Assembly: GCA_965216195.1 (NCBI GenBank) | Contig: OZ244151.1 | Location: 186,001-250,000 of the forward strand | Reading direction: 5' to 3' | DNA from: Aridibacter sp965216195 | GTDB lineage: Bacteria > Acidobacteriota > Blastocatellia > Pyrinomonadales > Pyrinomonadaceae | Length of the DNA: 64,000 nucleotides | In this document: in pieces, positions 61,733 to 64,000 of the stretch | Numbering within the stretch: the stretch's first letter is position 1 | How the letters are laid out: each line of letters opens with the position of its first letter | Translations under genes and position numbers: made by a program | Notes under the pieces: generated by a model | Database searches by the model: none | What the model was told of the DNA's origin: nothing | Seen by the model: the letters and a program-made list of their open reading frames with translations, nothing else

Positions 61733-63070
61733 CTATCTTTGGAGGCATCTACCCAATATCCCAACAAATTCCCAAACATCCTCAAACGAATTATAAAGCG
61801 GTACCGGTGCAACCCTAATCACGTCCGGCTCGCGCCAATCTGCGATCACGCCTTTCTCGCTAATCGCATCAAACAGCATCCTATCGGCATCTTTTACACG
61901 AATCGAGAGTTGGCAGCCTCTTTCGTTCGAATTCGAAGGCGTTATTATCGAAATTCGCTCGTCGTTGATTTCGTTTAAAAGGAACTCCATATAGCTTGTT
62001 AGTTTTCGTGATTTTGCAGTTAAAGACTCCATTCCAGCTTCTTCAAAAATCTCAAGACTTGCCCTGAGCGAAGCCATTTGGAAAATCGGCGGATTCGAAA
62101 GTTGCCAGCCCTCGGCACCTTTCATCGGAATAAATTCGTCGTCCATCAAAAAACGCGTTTCTTTGTCGTGTCCCCACCAACCGGCAAAACGAGGCAGATC
62201 AAAACTTTCCGCGTGGCGTTCGTGAACAAAAACTCCGGCGATTCCACCCGGTCCGGAATTCAGATATTTATACGAACACCAGCATGCAAAATCGACATTC
62301 CAATCGTGAAGTTTTAGTTCGAGATTGCCTGCTGCGTGTGCCAAATCAAACCCGACAAACGCCCCAGCTTTATGTCCCGCTTCGGTAATCGTCTGTATAT
62401 CAAACGCCTGCCCTGTGTAGTAATTCACACCGCCAAGCATTACTAGCGAAAGCGAATCGGCGTTTTCCTCGATGGTTTTTACGATGTCTTCGGTGCGAAG
62501 AGTCGTTTCACCCTCGCGAGGTTTAAGTTCAATGAGCCAGTCATCTGAGTGCGAATCGCGGATTGTGGATTGTGGATTTTCTGCTAACTCTGAACCCTGA
62601 ACTCCAAACTCTGAACTGTTTCTTTGAAACCCAATCTGCGATTTCACCGCATACTGATCCGAAGGAAACGCATCGCTTTCGATAATAATCTTGTATCTTT
62701 CGCTCGTCGGGCGATAAAACGAAACCATCAGAAGGTGCAGATTCACGGTAAGAGAATTCATCACAACAGTTTCGATCGGTTTCGCCCCAACGACCCTTGC
62801 CATTTGCTCAGTTAAAAATTCGTGATACGGCATCCAGGGATTTTTCGCATGAAAATGTCCTTCAACACCCAGCTTTTCCCAGTCTTCTAGCTCCTGCTCA
62901 ATGTATCCTCGAGCAGTTTTCGGCTGGAGCCCAAGGGAATTACCTGTCAAATAAATAACCTCATCGTCGTTAGGCTGTTTTGGAATGTAGAACTTTCCAC
63001 GAAAACCTCTGAGCGGATCCCGCTCATCCATTTTCTGTGCGAAAGATTCTGTTGCTTCGAAATTGGTCAA
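61733..63070 (-). CDS. kynU: Kynureninase with an in-frame repeat insertion
   Basis: This 445-residue PLP enzyme cleaves (3-hydroxy)kynurenine to (3-hydroxy)anthranilate and alanine. Landmarks are IYLTGNSLGLQPKTARGYIE, the MNSLTVNLHLLMVSFYRPT segment, FVGFDLAHAAGNLELKLHDW with the pyridine-binding Asp, and the PLP lysine in CWCSYKYLNSGPGG. Residues about 150-177 (NSSEFGVQGSELAENPQS and following) come from a short-word repeat and are not expected in the family. The start is TTG at 63070 with GAGGG 7 bp before it. It pairs functionally with kmo. Confidence 0.94.
   Translation of the reverse strand: MTNFEATESFAQKMDERDPLRGFRGKFYIPKQPNDDEVIYLTGNSLGLQPKTARGYIEQELEDWEKLGVEGHFHAKNPWMPYHEFLTEQMARVVGAKPIETVVMNSLTVNLHLLMVSFYRPTSERYKIIIESDAFPSDQYAVKSQIGFQRNSSEFGVQGSELAENPQSTIRDSHSDDWLIELKPREGETTLRTEDIVKTIEENADSLSLVMLGGVNYYTGQAFDIQTITEAGHKAGAFVGFDLAHAAGNLELKLHDWNVDFACWCSYKYLNSGPGGIAGVFVHERHAESFDLPRFAGWWGHDKETRFLMDDEFIPMKGAEGWQLSNPPIFQMASLRASLEIFEEAGMESLTAKSRKLTSYMEFLLNEINDERISIITPSNSNERGCQLSIRVKDADRMLFDAISEKGVIADWREPDVIRVAPVPLYNSFEDVWEFVGILGRCLQR
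62540..62623 (-). repeat. In-frame short-word repeat inside kynureninase
   Basis: On the minus strand the DNA reads as near-repeats of GAGTTTGGAGTTCAGGGTTC and then ATCCACAATCCACAATCCGC. The first is of the 'AGTTCAGAGTTC' kind seen as dispersed intergenic words in several bacterial groups. About 28 codons are added in frame. Confidence 0.65.
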
Positions 63071-63093
63071 TGATTTGCCCTCGCTCTGGCACT

Positions 63094-63099
63094 ATTATA
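63094..63099 (-). promoter_or_regulatory. Possible -10 box of kynU
   Basis: A perfect TATAAT lies on the minus strand 24 bp before the TTG start, but no good -35 box is found at 15-19 bp. It is listed as weak evidence for a kynU promoter. Confidence 0.3.
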
Positions 63100-63323
63100 A
63101 ACGGAAAGCACAGAAACATTTAGTCCGGAGGCTACGCCTAAAAAATTTTGTCTTTTTAAGCCAAAAGGAATATAAAGATGGGTAAATAAAAAATGTGTAA
63201 CCGCTCATTTCGCAACGAATCTCTCACGATTTTCGGCAATCGTGTGGCGGACGCCTTGATTGAAACCAAAGTCGATCAAATTATGTGGTTACCACAGACT
63301 TTGGAAAGAAGAGGGTTCGAATA

Positions 63324-63766
63324 ATGAATAAAAATAGTTTTGACGGTTTCGTAGCGGCTTGGAACAACGGTAACTTAGACACGCTCGATGAGTATATTGC
63401 TGCAAATGTGGTTAGAAGGGTGCCAGAGACTATGGATGGCACGAATAACTTGGATGAGCTAAAGCAAAGAATTACGGATTTTAGAACAGCCTTTTCTGAC
63501 ATGAGAGCAACGATTGACGATGCGATCTTTACCAAGAACCGCTCGGCAGCTCAGTGGACTTTCACCGGAACTAATACGGACCAGGCGAACATCCGCCCAC
63601 GGGTAGATCGGTAAAGGTGAAAGGCGCGTCAGTTCATCGTTATGAAGATAGCAGGTTGGTCGAAGAAGATGTCTATTTCGACGTTCTCGGATTTACGACA
63701 CAACTAGGATTCATACCGCTACCCGAAACATCCGCGGCGCAGGATAGCGCCAACATAGTTATTTGA
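63324..63766 (+). pseudogene. SnoaL-like (NTF2-fold) protein, frameshifted near its end
   Basis: From ATG 63324 the frame encodes MNKNSFDGFVAAWNNGNLDT, then LKQRITDFRTAFSDM and AQWTFTGTNT, typical of the SnoaL-like/ester-cyclase NTF2 fold. It then ends early at 63614. Adding one G at the GG near 63572 restores the family motif GTNTGPGEHPPTGRSVKVKG and continues through LVEEDVYFDVLGFTTQLG to TGA 63764-63766, a 148-residue protein of normal length. The gene is thus broken by a one-base deletion or a sequence error. A terminator follows. Substrate unknown. Confidence 0.75.
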
Positions 63767-63774
63767 TAAGTTGT

Positions 63775-63803
63775 GACGGGCATGCGCTGCCCGTCTTTTT
63801 TTT
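63775..63803 (+). terminator. Rho-independent terminator after the SnoaL-like gene
   Basis: The arms GACGGGCA and TGCCCGTC form an 8-bp GC-rich stem around TGCGC, followed by eight T residues. Confidence 0.85.
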
Positions 63804-63927
63804 AATAACTGTAGCAATCAGTTTTTCCCGGATCGACTAAGCGAAAAAAGGAAAACTTAGATCGGGGGGCAAACCGGCAACTTACAAGCTATTTACGTTT
63901 CGATTGATAAATTGCAGCCGGAATGTA

Positions 63928-64000
63928 TCAATAAGTCGTTTGCTCCGGCTTATCTAGGTCTAGACATAAAGCCTTTTCAAATTCTTCCGGGTTGTCCCGG
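63928..64000 (-). CDS. Possible C-terminal end of a gene entering from the right
   Basis: A minus-strand frame enters at the right edge and ends at TGA (63928-63930). The visible residues (RDNPEEFEKALCLDLDKPEQ, then TTY) have ordinary composition for a protein end, but only 23 codons are seen and other frames cannot be excluded. Confidence 0.25.
   Translation of the reverse strand, partial: RDNPEEFEKALCLDLDKPEQTTY

Overview
The window looks like a chromosomal segment of an Acidobacteriota bacterium, most likely class Blastocatellia (Pyrinomonadaceae-like). This is inferred from gene content: a fused KGD-type 2-oxoglutarate dehydrogenase, a Tes-like radical SAM protein, PqqD-domain proteins with internal twin-arginine segments, a beta-propeller histidine kinase, GxxExxY elements and kynurenine-pathway genes. 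Base composition is moderate, coding density is high, and Shine-Dalgarno sites of the GGAGG type precede many genes. No rRNA, CRISPR array, prophage or classical insertion sequence was seen. One tRNA gene, tRNA-Pro(CGG), is present.

Layout. 1-7.0 kb (minus strand): a cut gene, a PfkB sugar kinase, a small tetratricopeptide-like exported protein, MTA phosphorylase, a membrane protein, an MBL-fold hydrolase, a parvulin PPIase and the methylmalonyl-CoA helper pair mce-meaB. 7.1-11.7 kb: smc with an unusual acidic insert, then an exported protein. 11.8-18.1 kb: the fused 2-oxoglutarate dehydrogenase, a broken small Cys-rich gene and ppk1. 18.2-25.4 kb: a DinG-type helicase, a two-RCK potassium channel protein, queD and the three-gene proton-translocating transhydrogenase operon pntAa-pntAb-pntB. 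25.8-29.6 kb: a response regulator and propeller histidine kinase pair. 29.7-35.0 kb: tRNA-Pro, DedA, a VOC protein behind a Fur/PerR-like operator, surE-pcm, rpsU and the Tes-like radical SAM gene. 35.7-39.3 kb: phosphohexomutase, DivIC/FtsB-like protein, mtgA and an M23 peptidase. 39.5-42.1 kb: an ECF sigma/anti-sigma operon. 42.3-46.9 kb: flippase-like protein, nrdR, hsp20 and lon. 47.1-51.2 kb: a LysM lytic transglycosylase and two exported proteins of unknown role. 51.2-52.9 kb: a cyclase-family protein and a LuxR-type regulator.

The accessory part is 53-64 kb. Two paralogous PqqD-domain proteins carry a twin-arginine-like segment in mid-protein, and one continues into a ten-cysteine tail. 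They lie next to a small membrane protein, two FecR-like exported proteins that share an unusual Cys pattern (one frameshifted) and an exported protein with an HELQH motif. This is the best candidate here for an undescribed surface or peptide-maturation system. Next come kynurenine 3-monooxygenase and kynureninase, separated by a GxxExxY (PD-(D/E)XK) gene. That gene is bounded by inverted repeats and followed by two decayed copies of its own 3' end, so it looks like a mobile element that entered a kmo-kynU operon.

Two further themes run through the window. Short repeat words appear as in-frame insertions in two enzymes (the MBL hydrolase and kynureninase). Three otherwise sound genes are each broken by a single-base change in a short homopolymer, which could be recent decay, recoding or sequencing error.
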